A stretch of 64,000 nt of DNA from Thiopseudomonas alkaliphila (GTDB lineage: Bacteria > Pseudomonadota > Gammaproteobacteria > Pseudomonadales > Pseudomonadaceae). The stretch lies in the NCBI RefSeq assembly GCF_001267175.1, contig NZ_CP012358.1:124001-188000 (forward strand), given 5' to 3'. A program made the position numbers and the translations under genes. This document shows, one piece after another, positions 1 to 12,084 of the stretch (positions are counted from its first letter, which is position 1; every line of letters starts with the position of its first letter). The notes beneath the pieces are model-generated. The model saw only the letters and a program-made list of their open reading frames with translations. It had not been told where the DNA came from and did not search any database.

Positions 1-1
1 T

Positions 2-1027
2 ATTGGTCGTTTGTTAGCGCGTATCCTGATTGAGAAAACCGGTGCCGGTGATGGCTTACGTTTACGCGCGATCGTAGTGCGCAAGGGTGCTGAAAATGAC
101 CTAGAAAAGCGTGCCAGCTTATTGCGCCGTGACTCTGTGCATGGCTCATTTGATGGCACCATCGTCATTGATGAAGAAAATAACACCATTACCGCTAACG
201 GTAACCTGATTCAGGTGATTTACTCCAATGACCCAGCGTCAGTGGATTACACCCAGTACGGCATTCAAGATGCATTACTCATTGATAACACCGGTATTTG
301 GCGTGATGAGAAGGGCTTAAGCCAGCACTTACAGTGCCCAGGTATTGACCGTGTGGTTTTAACCGCGCCAGGTAAAGGTGAGTTGAAAAATATTGTACAC
401 GGTGTGAACCATGCTGAGATTAGCGCCGATGATAAAATCATCTCTGCTGCCTCGTGCACTACTAACGCGATTGTACCGGTGTTAAAAGCGATCAATGACA
501 AGTTTGGCATTGAAAATGGTCACGTTGAAACTGTGCACTCGTTCACTAACGACCAAAACTTAATTGATAACTTCCATAAAGGCAGTCGTCGTGGTCGTGC
601 TGCTACGTTAAACATGGTATTGACGGAAACTGGTGCGGCAACTGCAGCAGCTAAAGCCTTACCGGTATTAAAAGGTAAGCTGACCGGTAACGCGATTCGC
701 GTTCCTACGCCTAACGTATCTATGGCGATTTTGAACCTGAACTTAGGTAAGAGCACTACTCGCGAAGAAATGAACGAGTACCTTCGTCAAATGGCGATGC
801 ATTCTGAGTTGCAAAAGCAAATTGACTATGTGTGCTCACAAGAAGTGGTATCAACTGATTTCGTAGGCTCACGCCATGCGGGTGTAGTTGATGCTGAAGC
901 TACCATCTGTAATGACAATCGTTTAGTACTCTATGTGTGGTACGACAACGAGTACGGTTACAGCTGCCAGGTCATTCGTGTTGCTGAAGATATTGCAGGA
1001 GTAAACCCACCTGCATTTCCTCAGTAA
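2..1027 (+). CDS. gap: Glyceraldehyde-3-phosphate dehydrogenase, 5' end cut by window edge
   Basis: NAD(P)-dependent glyceraldehyde-3-phosphate dehydrogenase of glycolysis/gluconeogenesis, cytoplasmic. The frame is open to the left edge (reads IGRLLARILIEKTG), so the N-terminal Rossmann part lies outside the window. The catalytic motif SAASCTTN is present with the active-site Cys codon near base 456, followed by HVETVHSFTNDQ and the C-terminal WYDNEYGYSCQV. The spacing of the GRIGR-like segment and insertions resemble the long pseudomonad GAPDH encoded beside nqrA (PA3001 type) rather than the short GapA; that comparison is from memory. A strong terminator follows the stop codon, separating it from the nqr operon. 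Confidence 0.93.
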   Translation: MGRLLARILIEKTGAGDGLRLRAIVVRKGAENDLEKRASLLRRDSVHGSFDGTIVIDEENNTITANGNLIQVIYSNDPASVDYTQYGIQDALLIDNTGIWRDEKGLSQHLQCPGIDRVVLTAPGKGELKNIVHGVNHAEISADDKIISAASCTTNAIVPVLKAINDKFGIENGHVETVHSFTNDQNLIDNFHKGSRRGRAATLNMVLTETGAATAAAKALPVLKGKLTGNAIRVPTPNVSMAILNLNLGKSTTREEMNEYLRQMAMHSELQKQIDYVCSQEVVSTDFVGSRHAGVVDAEATICNDNRLVLYVWYDNEYGYSCQVIRVAEDIAGVNPPAFPQ

Positions 1028-1054
1028 TCAGCTGATAAGTTAGCTGAATCGTGT

Positions 1055-1084
1055 AAACGGGAGCTTTAGGGCTCCCGTTTTTTT
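1055..1084 (+). terminator. Rho-independent terminator after gap
   Basis: A perfect 10-bp stem (1055-1064 with 1071-1080) with a 6-nt loop runs into a T7 tract. It lies 28 nt after the gap stop codon. Confidence 0.9.
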
Positions 1085-1167
1085 AGAGATTTTGTCGTAA
1101 CGCAGCTAAAAGGTCTTATTGCTCGATTAATTGAGCTTTTTACTAGCAAGACTAGCCGTTGCATCTC

Positions 1168-1173
1168 TATAAT
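1168..1173 (+). promoter_or_regulatory. Possible -10 box for the nqr operon
   Basis: A perfect TATAAT lies about 105 nt before nqrA in the 250-nt gap between the gap terminator and nqrA. No convincing -35 hexamer sits 16-18 nt upstream, so this is a weak call; an activator-dependent promoter or another start is possible. Confidence 0.35.
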
Positions 1174-1214
1174 TAGTGGGATTAATTTTTAGGTGTTGGA
1201 ACTATCGGGGCTAA

Positions 1215-2615
<1,401 letters not shown>

Positions 2616-2617
2616 TC

Positions 2618-3835
2618 ATGGGATTGCGCGCTTTATTAGATAAAGTAGAGCACCACTTTGAAAAAGGTGGTAAGTACGAAAAGTGGTACGCGCTCTATGA
2701 AGCCTTCGATACCTTTTTGTATCGTCCTGGCAGTGTTACTAAAACCACCGCTCACGTACGGGATGGCATTGACCTCAAACGTATGATGATCACAGTGTGG
2801 ATGTGTACCTTCCCAGCCATGTTCTTTGGTATGTGGAACGTTGGTTACCAAGCTAACCAAGTCTTTGCTAACTCACCAGAGTTATTTGCCAGTGCTCAAG
2901 AAACTTGGCGCATTGCTTTAACTGCGATGCTAGCAGGTTTTGATCCGAGTAATTGGTGGGACAACATTGTCCAAGGGGCCACTTGGTTTGTGCCGATTTA
3001 CTTGGTGACTTTCGTGGTGGGTGGTTTCTGGGAAGTGTTATTTGCCAGTATCCGTAAACACGAAGTTAACGAAGGCTTTTTCGTTACCTCAGTGCTTTTT
3101 GCTTTAATCGTTCCTCCTAGCATTCCGTTATGGCAAGTGGCCATCGGTATTAGCTTTGGGGTGGTGATTGGTAAAGAAGTATTTGGTGGTACCGGTAAAA
3201 ACTTCTTAAACCCTGCATTAGTTGGCCGTGCTTTCTTATTCTTTGCTTACCCTGCACAAATCTCTGGAGATGCAGTGTGGACAGCAGTGGATGGCTTTGC
3301 CGGTGCTACAGCGCTGAGCTTAGGTGCAGAAGGTGGCTTAACTAACATCATGGATAACGGTGTGAGCTGGATGAGTGCCTTTATTGGTACGACTCAAGGC
3401 TCAATTGGTGAAACCAGTACCCTAGCTATCTTTATTGGTGGTGCAGTCTTACTCCTAACCCGTATTGCCGCTTGGCGAATTGTGGCTGGGGTGATGCTTG
3501 GGATGGTTGCACTCAGTACGTTATTCAACTTTATTGGCTCTGATACCAACCCCTTATTTGCTATGCCATGGTACTGGCACTTAGTGGTCGGTGGTTTTGC
3601 TTTCGGTATGATTTTCATGGCAACTGACCCTGTGTCAGCGTCAATGACCAATACCGGTAAGTGGATCTTTGGTGCCTTAATTGGCGCGATGGCGGTCTTA
3701 ATTCGTGTGGTGAACCCTGCGTTCCCTGAAGGCATGATGCTAGCAATTTTGTTTGCTAACTTATGTGCGCCACTGATTGACCACTTTGTGATTCAGGCCA
3801 ACATCAAACGGAGGCTCGCACGTAATGTCCAGTAA
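2618..3835 (+). CDS. nqrB: Na+-translocating NADH:quinone reductase subunit B
   Basis: Integral membrane subunit B of Na+-NQR; the family carries covalently bound FMN and riboflavin and takes part in Na+ translocation. 405 aa with multiple hydrophobic helices. The flavinylation motif GFAGATALS is visible; the acceptor Thr is about residue 231. The N-terminal region [29 protein letters not shown] is soluble, as expected; the sequence [23 protein letters not shown] precedes the motif. The 3' end overlaps nqrC by 11 nt. ApbE, encoded downstream in the same operon, is the enzyme expected to attach the FMN. Confidence 0.97.
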   Translation: MGLRALLDKVEHHFEKGGKYEKWYALYEAFDTFLYRPGSVTKTTAHVRDGIDLKRMMITVWMCTFPAMFFGMWNVGYQANQVFANSPELFASAQETWRIALTAMLAGFDPSNWWDNIVQGATWFVPIYLVTFVVGGFWEVLFASIRKHEVNEGFFVTSVLFALIVPPSIPLWQVAIGISFGVVIGKEVFGGTGKNFLNPALVGRAFLFFAYPAQISGDAVWTAVDGFAGATALSLGAEGGLTNIMDNGVSWMSAFIGTTQGSIGETSTLAIFIGGAVLLLTRIAAWRIVAGVMLGMVALSTLFNFIGSDTNPLFAMPWYWHLVVGGFAFGMIFMATDPVSASMTNTGKWIFGALIGAMAVLIRVVNPAFPEGMMLAILFANLCAPLIDHFVIQANIKRRLARNVQ

Positions 3836-4613
3836 GAAAGAATCGACTGTACGTACACTTGTTGTTGCTCTCTTAGTCTGTTTAGTGTGCTCGGTATTCG
3901 TTGCCGGCGCTGCGGTGGCACTCCGCCCAATTCAGACTGAAAACAAAGTGTTAGATAAACAACGCAGTATTCTAGCGATTGCCGGTCTAGGCGATGCCAG
4001 TCTCTCTGCTAGTCAGGTGAAAGAGCTGTTTGATACTCGCGTTAAAGCACGGGTAGTTGATCTGGAGACCGGTAAATTTACCGATCAGTTTGACGCTGAA
4101 AGCTTTGATCCCCTAGCGGCATCCAAAGATCCTGCGCTGTCTAAAGGTTTAACCAGTACTGAAGACATTGCTTCAATCAAACGTCGTGAGAATTACTCAA
4201 CGGTGTACTTGGTGGAGCAAGATGGCAAGCTCGATAGCGTAGTGATTCCTGTACGTGGATACGGTCTGTGGTCAACCTTGCATGGCTTTATGGCACTTAA
4301 AGGTGATCTGAATACTGTGGCTGGCTTTGGATTTTATCAACACTCAGAAACCCCAGGTTTAGGTGGCGAAGTGGATAATCCTAAGTGGGTTGCACAATGG
4401 TTAGATAAAACTGTGTATGACGCTCAAGGTCGCGTGGCTTTGGACATCGTTAAAGGCAACGTTGATCCAAGCAGTCCACAGGCGATTCACCAAGTGGATG
4501 GCTTAGCCGGTGCTACTTTAACCAGTAATGGGGTGGAACACCTCTTACAGTACTGGTTGGGTGAAAGCGGTTTCGGTCAGTTTATTGAGAATCTGCGCAG
4601 AGGGGAGGCTTAA
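3825..4613 (+). CDS. nqrC: Na+-translocating NADH:quinone reductase subunit C
   Basis: Subunit C of Na+-NQR: one N-terminal transmembrane helix (about residues 10-32) followed by a periplasmic FMN-binding domain. 262 aa. The flavinylation motif [13 protein letters not shown] has its acceptor Thr at about residue 231. The [11 protein letters not shown] segment typical of RnfG/NqrC proteins is also present. The start ATG lies inside the end of nqrB (11-nt overlap) and is preceded by GGAGG, so it is well supported. FMN attachment is expected from the ApbE encoded at the end of the operon. Confidence 0.97.
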   Translation: MSSKKESTVRTLVVALLVCLVCSVFVAGAAVALRPIQTENKVLDKQRSILAIAGLGDASLSASQVKELFDTRVKARVVDLETGKFTDQFDAESFDPLAASKDPALSKGLTSTEDIASIKRRENYSTVYLVEQDGKLDSVVIPVRGYGLWSTLHGFMALKGDLNTVAGFGFYQHSETPGLGGEVDNPKWVAQWLDKTVYDAQGRVALDIVKGNVDPSSPQAIHQVDGLAGATLTSNGVEHLLQYWLGESGFGQFIENLRRGEA

Positions 4614-4617
4614 TTAA

Positions 4618-5286
4618 ATGGCTAAGCCAACAATTAAACAGGTTCTACTGGATCCTATTTTTAACAATAACCCCATCGGCTTACAGATTCTGGGAATCTG
4701 TTCGGCGCTGGCGGTAACCTCGAACTTAAAAACAGCGTTAGTGATGTCGGTAGCCTTAACTTTAGTTACGGCTTTCTCTAACTTGTTTATTTCGATGATT
4801 CGCTCACAAATTCCTAGCTCTATTCGGATGATTGTGCAGATGGTCATTATTGCCTCTTTGGTGATTGTGGTCGATCAGGTGTTAAAGGCCTACGCTTATT
4901 CATTGTCGAAGCAGCTATCGGTATTCGTTGGCTTGATTATCACCAACTGTATCGTTATGGGCCGGGCAGAAGCATTTGCGATGGCTAACCCACCCGTGCT
5001 GTCATTCTTTGATGGTATTGGTAACGGTTTAGGCTACAGCGCAATGCTGATTGTGCTCGGTATCGTACGGGAGCTATTTGGTGCTGGTAAGTTAATGGGC
5101 TACACCATTTTCCCAGTAATCAATGACGGCGGTTGGTATTTACCGAACGGTATGTTGTTACTGCCTCCTTCTGCATTCTTCTTGATTGGCTTATTTATTT
5201 GGGCCTTAAGAATGTGGAAAAAAGATCAGGTCGAGCAGCCAGACTTCCGTATGGCACCCCATAGCCCAGAGAAGGAGGCGTACTAA
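4618..5286 (+). CDS. nqrD: Na+-translocating NADH:quinone reductase subunit D
   Basis: Integral membrane subunit D of Na+-NQR, homologous to NqrE and RnfE. 222 aa with about six hydrophobic segments. The half-motif [16 protein letters not shown] includes the Cys that, together with NqrE, binds an intramembrane iron centre in the family. Begins with [20 protein letters not shown], the family N-terminus. The stop codon overlaps the nqrE start by one base (TAATG), so translation is coupled. NqrM, encoded downstream, is the proposed iron-delivery factor for this centre. Confidence 0.97.
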   Translation: MAKPTIKQVLLDPIFNNNPIGLQILGICSALAVTSNLKTALVMSVALTLVTAFSNLFISMIRSQIPSSIRMIVQMVIIASLVIVVDQVLKAYAYSLSKQLSVFVGLIITNCIVMGRAEAFAMANPPVLSFFDGIGNGLGYSAMLIVLGIVRELFGAGKLMGYTIFPVINDGGWYLPNGMLLLPPSAFFLIGLFIWALRMWKKDQVEQPDFRMAPHSPEKEAY

Positions 5287-5894
5287 TGGAACATTATTTA
5301 AGTTTGTTCGTTAAGGCAGTCTTCGTTGAGAACATGGCGCTGGCCTTCTTCTTGGGGATGTGTACGTTTATTGCCATCTCGAAGAAAGTTGAAACCGCGA
5401 TTGGTCTTGGGATTGCAGTGGTTGTGGTGCAGACCATTACTGTGCCAGCTAACAACCTAATTTATACCTACCTACTCAAAGACGGTGCGTTGGCTTGGGC
5501 CGGCCTGCCTGATGTTGACCTGAGCTTCTTAGGCTTATTGAGCTACATCGGGGTGATTGCGGCGATCGTGCAGATTATGGAAATGCTGCTGGATAAGTAC
5601 GTGCCTTCGCTGTATAACGCGTTGGGTGTGTTCTTGCCCTTAATTACCGTGAACTGCGCCATCATGGGCGGTACCTTGTTCATGGTTGAGCGTGATTACA
5701 ATCTGTCTGAAAGTGTGGTGTATGGTTTAGGTTCAGGTTTCTCCTGGGCGTTAGCCATTGCTCTGCTTGCAGGTATCCGTGAAAAGCTTAAATACAGTGA
5801 TGTGCCAGTGGGATTACAAGGGTTAGGTATTACCTTTATCACTATTGGCCTAATGTCGCTGGGCTTTATGTCATTTTCTGGCGTACAGCTATAA
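5286..5894 (+). CDS. nqrE: Na+-translocating NADH:quinone reductase subunit E
   Basis: Integral membrane subunit E of Na+-NQR, pseudo-symmetric partner of NqrD. 202 aa, about six transmembrane helices. Begins [26 protein letters not shown] and has the paired motif [15 protein letters not shown]; its Cys and the early Cys (FFLGMCTF) are the expected iron ligands. The start codon overlaps the nqrD stop; the gene is followed by AAGGAGGC, a strong ribosome-binding site for nqrF. Confidence 0.97.
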   Translation: MEHYLSLFVKAVFVENMALAFFLGMCTFIAISKKVETAIGLGIAVVVVQTITVPANNLIYTYLLKDGALAWAGLPDVDLSFLGLLSYIGVIAAIVQIMEMLLDKYVPSLYNALGVFLPLITVNCAIMGGTLFMVERDYNLSESVVYGLGSGFSWALAIALLAGIREKLKYSDVPVGLQGLGITFITIGLMSLGFMSFSGVQL

Positions 5895-5906
5895 GGAGGC
5901 GAGATA

Positions 5907-7130
5907 ATGAATTACGAGATTTTCCTCGCTATTGGTATGTTTACCGCGATCGTGATTGCCTTGGTGATCATGATTCTGGTGGCGCGGGCGAAACTGGTTA
6001 ACAGTGGTGATGTTTCCGTTGAGATCAACGGTGAGCGGACGATTACTGTGCCTGCCGGTGGCAAGCTGTTGCAGACTTTAGCCTCAAATAATATTTTCTT
6101 ATCCTCAGCCTGTGGCGGTGGTGGTACCTGTGCCCAGTGTAAGTGTGTAGTGGAAGAAGGCGGCGGCGATATGCTGCCGACAGAAGCTTCGCACTTTACT
6201 CGCCGTGAAGCGAAAGAAGGCTGGCGTTTATCTTGTCAGGTTTCAGTGAAGCAGGACATGAAAATTGAAGTGCCAGAAGAAGTCTTTGGGGTGAAAAAAT
6301 GGGAGTGTACGGTTGAGTCTAACCCGAACGTAGCCACCTTTATTAAAGAGCTAACCTTGCGTTTGCCAGAAGGTGAAAACGTTGACTTCCGCGCCGGTGG
6401 TTATGTGCAGCTAGAATGCCCACCCCACACCGTGCACTACAAAGATTTTGATATCCAGCCTGAATTCCATGCCGACTGGGATAAGTTTGATATTTGGCGC
6501 TACTCATCGACCGTGGATGAGACGGTAATCCGTGCTTATTCGATGGCTAACTACCCAGAAGAAAAGGGCATGGTGAAGTTCAATATTCGTATTGCCACCC
6601 CCCCACCAGGACGTGATGATTTGCCAGCAGGGCAGATGTCCTCTTGGGTATTTAGCTTGAAGCCAGGCGATAAAGTGACTGTTTACGGACCCTTTGGTGA
6701 TTTCTTTGCTAAAGACACTGATGCTGAAATGGTCTTTATCGGCGGTGGTGCAGGGATGGCGCCGATGCGCTCACACATCTTTGACCAGTTAAAGCGTTTG
6801 CACTCAACGCGCAAAATGAGTTTCTGGTATGGTGCGCGCTCAATGCGTGAAGCCTTCTATATTGATGAGTACGACAAGCTACAAGAAGAAAATCCAAACT
6901 TCGAGTGGCATTTGGCATTATCTGATCCGTTACCTGAAGATAACTGGGATGGACCAACCGGCTTTATTCACAATGTGTTGTATGAGAATTACTTAAAAGA
7001 TCACCCAGCACCTGAAGATTGTGAGTACTACATGTGCGGGCCGCCAATGATGAATGCGTCGGTGATCAAGATGTTAGAAGATCTTGGGGTAGAACCAGAA
7101 AACATCCTGCTCGACGACTTCGGAGGTTAA
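5907..7130 (+). CDS. nqrF: Na+-translocating NADH:quinone reductase subunit F (NADH dehydrogenase subunit)
   Basis: Electron-entry subunit F of Na+-NQR. 407 aa in the usual order: an N-terminal membrane anchor (about residues 5-27), a 2Fe-2S ferredoxin domain with ligands Cys69, Cys75, Cys78 and Cys110, then an FAD domain ([11 protein letters not shown]) and an NADH-binding domain ([26 protein letters not shown]). The C-terminus ends in LLDDFGG. Preceded by a strong AAGGAGG site. apbE begins one base after the stop codon. Confidence 0.97.
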   Translation: MNYEIFLAIGMFTAIVIALVIMILVARAKLVNSGDVSVEINGERTITVPAGGKLLQTLASNNIFLSSACGGGGTCAQCKCVVEEGGGDMLPTEASHFTRREAKEGWRLSCQVSVKQDMKIEVPEEVFGVKKWECTVESNPNVATFIKELTLRLPEGENVDFRAGGYVQLECPPHTVHYKDFDIQPEFHADWDKFDIWRYSSTVDETVIRAYSMANYPEEKGMVKFNIRIATPPPGRDDLPAGQMSSWVFSLKPGDKVTVYGPFGDFFAKDTDAEMVFIGGGAGMAPMRSHIFDQLKRLHSTRKMSFWYGARSMREAFYIDEYDKLQEENPNFEWHLALSDPLPEDNWDGPTGFIHNVLYENYLKDHPAPEDCEYYMCGPPMMNASVIKMLEDLGVEPENILLDDFGG

Positions 7131-7131
7131 G

Positions 7132-8157
7132 GTGCGTAGACATTTGGTAGTTGGATTGGTTATCGCTTTGGGGTTTGGCTTAACCGCCTGCACCCCTAAA
7201 GAGCGCATTGAAACGCTACAAGGCCCAACTATGGGCAGTACTTATACGGTAAAATATGTTCGCGGGCCGAACATGCCAGCGCCGGATAAAGTGAATGTAG
7301 AGTTACAAAGCATTCTTAACCAAGTTGACCGCCAAATGTCGACCTACCGCGCAGACTCAGACTTGTCTGAGTTTAACCGTCTGCCAGCAGGCTCTTGCCA
7401 AACCATGCCAGAGCCTGTCTTACAACTAGTGCGTTACGGTCAGCAACTGGCTGAAAGTAGTGGCGGTGCCTTTGATCTAACCATTGGGCCTTTATTGGAT
7501 GTATGGGGCTTTGGCCCTCATAGCCGTGGTCGAGTACAACCCAGTGCAGAGCAAATTGAACAAGCGCGTTCGCGCGTAGGCTATCAATACCTAAAGATTG
7601 AGCAAAATCAGCTGTGTAAAGAAAAAGCCCTAGAGGTGGATCTGAACAGTATTGCTGCCGGTTATACCGTTGATCAGGTGGCTGAACGTTTTCAATCTTT
7701 AGGTATTGACAGTTATATGATTGAGATTACCGGTGAATTAAAAGCCGCTGGTAAAAAGCCCGACGGCAGTGCCTGGCGCATTGCTATTGAAGAGCCTAAC
7801 TTAGAAGGGCAGCGGATTGTCCAGCGAATCTTACCGATTGATGGCTTAGGGGTTAATACCTCGGGGGACTACCGCAATTATTATGAAGAAAATGGGCAGC
7901 GTTTTTCCCATACCTTAGATCCTAATTTAGCGGCTCCCATTCAGCATAAATTGGCTGCGGTTACAGTAATTGATCCCTCAACCTTAGCAGCTGATGCCTT
8001 AGGTACCTTATTGTTAGTATTGGGCCCTGATGCCGGTAAAGCTTACGCTGAGCTACATCAGATTGCCGCACTGTTTGTAAGTCGTGTCGATGAGGGGTTT
8101 GTCACCGAAACAAGCAGTGCATTTGATCAGTTATTTCCAACAGGAGAGCAACCATGA
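7132..8157 (+). CDS. apbE: FAD:protein FMN transferase (lipoprotein)
   Basis: ApbE-type flavin transferase that uses FAD to attach FMN to Thr residues, here expected on NqrB and NqrC. 341 aa. GTG start with GGAGG inside the end of nqrF. A lipoprotein signal peptide is visible (hydrophobic stretch ending LTAC, Cys at about residue 20), so it should be anchored on the periplasmic side, where the NqrB and NqrC flavins reside. Conserved family segments: GPTMGSTYTVKY near the N-terminus, GAFDLTIGPLLDVWGFGP, and GVNTSGDYRNYYEENGQRF with SHTLDP. The stop overlaps the nqrM start by 4 nt. Confidence 0.94.
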   Translation: MRRHLVVGLVIALGFGLTACTPKERIETLQGPTMGSTYTVKYVRGPNMPAPDKVNVELQSILNQVDRQMSTYRADSDLSEFNRLPAGSCQTMPEPVLQLVRYGQQLAESSGGAFDLTIGPLLDVWGFGPHSRGRVQPSAEQIEQARSRVGYQYLKIEQNQLCKEKALEVDLNSIAAGYTVDQVAERFQSLGIDSYMIEITGELKAAGKKPDGSAWRIAIEEPNLEGQRIVQRILPIDGLGVNTSGDYRNYYEENGQRFSHTLDPNLAAPIQHKLAAVTVIDPSTLAADALGTLLLVLGPDAGKAYAELHQIAALFVSRVDEGFVTETSSAFDQLFPTGEQP

Positions 8158-8408
8158 GTGGTATTGCGCTGTTTTTAGTGGTATTTGCGGTAATGGCGTT
8201 AGTCATTTTAGGCATGTCAGTTGGAGTTATTGCTGGGCGTAAACCTATTGCAGGTTCTTGCGGTGGAATTGCCAACTTAGGCATTGAAAAAGAATGTTCT
8301 ATCTGTGGTGGGGTGCGGGAAAAGTGCGAAGAAGTTACCCGTGATCAGGCCGTAGCACAGACTCAGTCTGAGGCCTTGGCCTATGACGCTGCTGCTAAAA
8401 CTCGTTAA
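8154..8408 (+). CDS. nqrM: Na+-NQR maturation protein NqrM (DUF539)
   Basis: Small membrane-anchored maturation factor for Na+-NQR. 84 aa: one N-terminal hydrophobic helix (about residues 4-27), then a soluble tail with Cys36, Cys48, Cys51 and Cys58 in the DUF539 pattern SCGGI...ECSICGG...C. In Vibrio the family is needed to assemble the iron centre between NqrD and NqrE; applying that role here rests on family knowledge and on its position as the last gene of the nqr operon. ATGA overlap with apbE. Confidence 0.93.
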   Translation: MSGIALFLVVFAVMALVILGMSVGVIAGRKPIAGSCGGIANLGIEKECSICGGVREKCEEVTRDQAVAQTQSEALAYDAAAKTR

Positions 8409-8469
8409 TTGAATCGAAGTCATCTTATTTATTGTGCTGTGAGAAAGAGCAGCTGACGAAGGAGTCACA

Positions 8470-9861
8470 ATGGCAGTTTATAACTACGATGTGGTCATTT
8501 TAGGATCGGGTCCAGCCGGTGAGGGAGCTGCAATGAATGCGGCTAAAGCTGGACGTAAAGTGGCTGTGGTTGAAAGCCGTGGAGTAGTGGGTGGCAGTAG
8601 TACGCACTTAGGTACGATTCCATCTAAAGCATTACGTCACTCAGTGCGTCAAATTTTACGTTTTAACACTAACCCTATGTTCCGCCAAATTGGCGAGCCG
8701 CGTTGGTTCTCTTTTCCAGACGTACTGAAAAGCGCTGAAAGCGTGATTAAGCGTCAAGTGGCATCGCGCACCGGTTATTACGCGCGCAATCGGATTGATG
8801 TGTATTTTGGTACCGCAAGCTTTGCCGATGAGCACAGCATTGATGTGGTTGGTCCGAGCCGTGTAGAAAAACTGGTGGCTAACCAGATTATTATTGCTAC
8901 CGGTTCACGCCCGTATCGTCCAGCAGATATTGATTTTAGTCACCCGCGGGTTTATGACAGCGATACCATTTTAAATCTTAGCCACACGCCGCGTCGGTTA
9001 ATTATTTATGGCGCTGGGGTGATCGGTTGTGAGTACGCTTCGATTTTTAGTGGTTTAGGGGTGCTGGTTGACTTAATTGATACCCGCGATCAGCTGCTGA
9101 ATTTCTTGGATGATGAAATTTCCGATGCCTTAAGTTATCACTTGCGTAATAACAACGTACTGGTTCGTCATAATGAAGAGTATGAGCGGATTGAGGGCAC
9201 TGAGAACGGCGTCATTTTGCACTTAAAATCAGGCAAGAAAATTAAAGCCGACGCCTTACTCTGGTGTAACGGTCGTACCGGTAATACTGACCAACTGGCT
9301 TTAGAGAACGTAGGCTTAACCGCCAATAGCCGTGGCCAAGTAGAAGTTGATGAGTATTACCGCACCGCAGTGCCGAATATTTATGCAGCCGGTGATGTGA
9401 TTGGTTGGCCGAGCTTATCCAGTGCCGCTTACGATCAAGGTCGTTCAGCTGCCGGTAATATTGTAGACAATGAAAGCTGGCACTTTGTGGATGATGTGCC
9501 TACCGGTATTTATACCATTCCTGAAATTAGCTCGTTGGGTAAAACCGAAGCAGAGCTAACCAAGGATAAGGTGCCGTATGAGGTGGGTAAGGCTTTCTTT
9601 AAGAGTATGGCCCGTGCACAAATTTCCAGTGAACCTGTGGGGATGCTGAAGATTTTGTTTCACCGTGAAACCTTAGAGATTTTAGGGGTGCATTGCTTTG
9701 GCTATCAGGCCTCAGAGATTGTGCATATTGGTCAGGCGATTATGAATCAGCCGGGCGAGTTAAATACCCTTAAGTATTTCATTAATACTACCTTTAACTT
9801 CCCGACCATGGCTGAAGCCTATCGAGTTGCAGCCTTTGATGGGCTTAACCGCCTTTTTTAA
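8470..9861 (+). CDS. sthA: Soluble pyridine nucleotide transhydrogenase
   Basis: Cytoplasmic FAD flavoprotein that exchanges reducing equivalents between NAD(H) and NADP(H), mainly oxidising NADPH. 463 aa, the family length. FAD-binding [12 protein letters not shown] at the N-terminus, NAD(P)-binding [13 protein letters not shown] in the middle, second FAD motif [18 protein letters not shown]. Where disulfide reductases have CxxxxC, this protein has [13 protein letters not shown], both Cys replaced, which is diagnostic for SthA. AAGGAG precedes the ATG. Follows the nqr operon by about 60 nt and may be co-transcribed. Confidence 0.95.
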   Translation: MAVYNYDVVILGSGPAGEGAAMNAAKAGRKVAVVESRGVVGGSSTHLGTIPSKALRHSVRQILRFNTNPMFRQIGEPRWFSFPDVLKSAESVIKRQVASRTGYYARNRIDVYFGTASFADEHSIDVVGPSRVEKLVANQIIIATGSRPYRPADIDFSHPRVYDSDTILNLSHTPRRLIIYGAGVIGCEYASIFSGLGVLVDLIDTRDQLLNFLDDEISDALSYHLRNNNVLVRHNEEYERIEGTENGVILHLKSGKKIKADALLWCNGRTGNTDQLALENVGLTANSRGQVEVDEYYRTAVPNIYAAGDVIGWPSLSSAAYDQGRSAAGNIVDNESWHFVDDVPTGIYTIPEISSLGKTEAELTKDKVPYEVGKAFFKSMARAQISSEPVGMLKILFHRETLEILGVHCFGYQASEIVHIGQAIMNQPGELNTLKYFINTTFNFPTMAEAYRVAAFDGLNRLF

Positions 9862-9864
9862 TCG

Positions 9865-9895
9865 GCTCCGATAAGTGGCCTGAGGGTATCGGAGC
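9865..9895. terminator. Hairpin between convergent sthA and GDPD genes
   Basis: A perfect 9-bp stem (9865-9873 with 9887-9895) with a 13-nt loop lies right after the sthA stop. The T tracts on either side are poor, so it is a weak or Rho-assisted terminator at best. Confidence 0.4.
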
Positions 9896-9912
9896 AGCTT
9901 TACAGGAGCAGT

Positions 9913-10653
9913 TTAACGACTCCCGAGTGTGGCACTGGCCAAACCGGGAAAGTCTGTAATCAGGCTGTCTACTCCCATGTTAGCGAGCCTTAGCATTTGC
10001 TTAGGCTCGTTGACTGTCCAGAGTGAAAGGTGCAAACCTTTTGCTTTACTGCGCTCCACTAGGCGCGATGTGCAGAGTTTCCAATTTAAAGCCAGCAATT
10101 CACAATTATAGCGTTTAGCTATCGCTAGGGGATCTTGCCAGCGCCACTCTACGACGCAGCCTCGACTTAATTCCGGCGCCCATTGCATCGCGGCGTGCAG
10201 TACTTGATGGCTAGCGGAGGTGAGGGTGACTCGCTCTGTGAGTTGATAGCGTTCTACTAAGTTTTTTACCGCCAGTACCGTGGCTTTGGCCTGAGCACGG
10301 GCAACGCCTTTAATTTCCAATTGCCAATGCTCAAATGCGCACTGTTGAAACAGTTGTTCAAGGGTTGGAATTGGACAGTAAGGCGGCTTGGCCGCTTGGG
10401 GGTAAGCTCGATTAAAATTAGCACTGGCATCTAACTGGCTGAGTTCGGTTGAGGGTTTAGCTGCCAGCGTGCCGGTCTGGCCTGTGGTGCGCTTTAATGT
10501 GGCGTCATGAAATACCATCAGTACACCATCTTGAGCCAGGCGTAAATCAAGCTCACAGTGGGTAACGCCTTGGGCTAGGCAGTGCTGAAAGCTAAATAAG
10601 GTGTTCTCCGGCGCTTCGCCTTTAGCGCCGCGGTGTCCATAGATAATTGGCAT
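9913..10653 (-). CDS. Glycerophosphodiester phosphodiesterase family protein
   Basis: GDPD-family enzyme, predicted to hydrolyse glycerophosphodiesters to glycerol-3-phosphate and an alcohol. 246 aa, no signal peptide, so cytoplasmic (UgpQ-like). Catalytic and metal residues visible: His7-Arg8, Glu34, Asp36 and His49 (YGHRG, CELDLR, VFHDATLKRTT). The C-terminal WTVNEPKQMLRLANMGVDSLITDFP motif is also typical. Transcribed toward sthA. The true substrate cannot be told from sequence. Confidence 0.9.
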   Translation of the reverse strand: MPIIYGHRGAKGEAPENTLFSFQHCLAQGVTHCELDLRLAQDGVLMVFHDATLKRTTGQTGTLAAKPSTELSQLDASANFNRAYPQAAKPPYCPIPTLEQLFQQCAFEHWQLEIKGVARAQAKATVLAVKNLVERYQLTERVTLTSASHQVLHAAMQWAPELSRGCVVEWRWQDPLAIAKRYNCELLALNWKLCTSRLVERSKAKGLHLSLWTVNEPKQMLRLANMGVDSLITDFPGLASATLGSR

Positions 10654-10836
10654 AGTGGTCTCTAATGAAGAGTAGCGATAAAGCGGCTGACAGCGAGTGA
10701 GATATCGGCCGAGTTCAGTTAGTATAGCCCAGTCTTTTTAGCAGATTTGTCGATCAGCCTAAACTTGTTAAGGGCTAAGGTGGTCACAAGGGCTTCGCCG
10801 AAAACATTGAGTTGGCTTTTACAACGGAAGGGTTTT

Positions 10837-12084
10837 ATGTTTCGACCATTAGCACTTTTTATTGGTGCACGTTATACCCGCGCTAAACGGCGCAATCATT
10901 TTATTTCATTTATCTCTTTGACCTCAATGATTGGCTTGGCACTGGGTGTGCTGGTGATGATTTTGGTACTTTCAGTGATGAACGGTTTTGACCGAGAATT
11001 ACGGACGCGGATTTTGGGGATGGTGCCCCATGCTACTGTCAGTGGTCAGCAGCCGATGGCCGATTGGCAGCACGTAGGCGAGCAGATTTTAAAACATCCT
11101 GAAGTGGCTGCAGTGGCGCCTTTTACTCAGCTGCAAGGCATGCTGAGTCACTCGGGCAGTGTGCAGCCGGTGATGGTTAATGGGGTTGATCCAGAGTTTG
11201 AAAATAAGGTCTCGATTATTTCCGAACACATGCAGCTGGGCCAGTTAGAAGATTTACGCAGTGGTGAGTTCGGAATCATCATTGGTGAGCTTACCGCGCG
11301 TCGGTTTGGCGTCGGCGTGGGGGAGAAAATTACCTTTGTGTTACCTGAGGCCTCAATTACGCCAGCGGGTGTCTTTCCGCGGCTAAAGATGTTTACGGTG
11401 GTAGGAGTGTTTAAGGTCGGAGCAGAGTTAGATAGCTCCTTGGCATTGATTAACGTACAAGATGCTGCACGTTTAACGCGCTGGCCCACTGATCGCGTAG
11501 AAGGCATCCGTTTAAAACTGAATGATTTGTTTAGTGCGCCGCGAGTAGCCCGCGAGATTGCTTTTAGTTTACCTCAGAGTGATCTGTATCCCAGTGACTG
11601 GACGCGTAGCCACGGTAACTTATTCCAAGCGATTAAAATGGAAAAAACCATGATTGCTTTACTGTTATTACTAATTGTAGCAGTGGCCGCATTCAATATT
11701 ATTTCTACTCTCGTGATGGTGGTTACTGACAAGAAAGGCGATATTGCGATCTTGCGTACTTTGGGTGCATCGCCTGGGCAGATTATGGGTATTTTTATGG
11801 TGCAAGGCAGCTTAATTGGCGTGGTCGGTACCCTGATTGGTGGTGTATTGGGAGTCATTGCTGCCCTGAATGTCACTGCCTGGGTAGCAGGGTTAGAGAA
11901 ATTGTTGGGCTATCAGTTTTTAAGCAGTGATGTGTATTTTATTAGTTATTTGCCCTCTGAGTTATTAGTGGAAGATGTGGTGTTAATCTGTACTGCGGCA
12001 TTGTCTCTGAGTTTTTTAGCAACGATCTATCCTGCATGGCGTGCATCGCGTACGCAGCCAGCCGAGGCCTTACGTTATGAGTAA
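10837..12084 (+). CDS. lolC: Lipoprotein-releasing ABC transporter, LolC/LolE-type membrane subunit
   Basis: Inner-membrane permease subunit of the Lol ABC system that extracts outer-membrane lipoproteins and passes them to LolA. 415 aa from the ATG at 10837, which has GGAAGG upstream; the frame is open further upstream but that extension lacks homology. Four transmembrane helices: one near residues 25-50 (MacB-type N-terminal anchor) and three in the C-terminal third (FtsX domain), enclosing a large periplasmic domain. The loop [13 protein letters not shown] matches the position of the LolC hook that recruits LolA. Overlaps lolD by 8 nt. Only one membrane subunit is encoded here (see findings), so it could be a homodimer-forming LolF-like protein. 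Confidence 0.9.
   Translation: MFRPLALFIGARYTRAKRRNHFISFISLTSMIGLALGVLVMILVLSVMNGFDRELRTRILGMVPHATVSGQQPMADWQHVGEQILKHPEVAAVAPFTQLQGMLSHSGSVQPVMVNGVDPEFENKVSIISEHMQLGQLEDLRSGEFGIIIGELTARRFGVGVGEKITFVLPEASITPAGVFPRLKMFTVVGVFKVGAELDSSLALINVQDAARLTRWPTDRVEGIRLKLNDLFSAPRVAREIAFSLPQSDLYPSDWTRSHGNLFQAIKMEKTMIALLLLLIVAVAAFNIISTLVMVVTDKKGDIAILRTLGASPGQIMGIFMVQGSLIGVVGTLIGGVLGVIAALNVTAWVAGLEKLLGYQFLSSDVYFISYLPSELLVEDVVLICTAALSLSFLATIYPAWRASRTQPAEALRYE

Noticed and set aside
3394..3735. 113-codon minus-strand frame in nqrB
   Set aside because: Antisense shadow of a membrane-protein gene with Ile/Pro/Lys-rich translation; no start signal.
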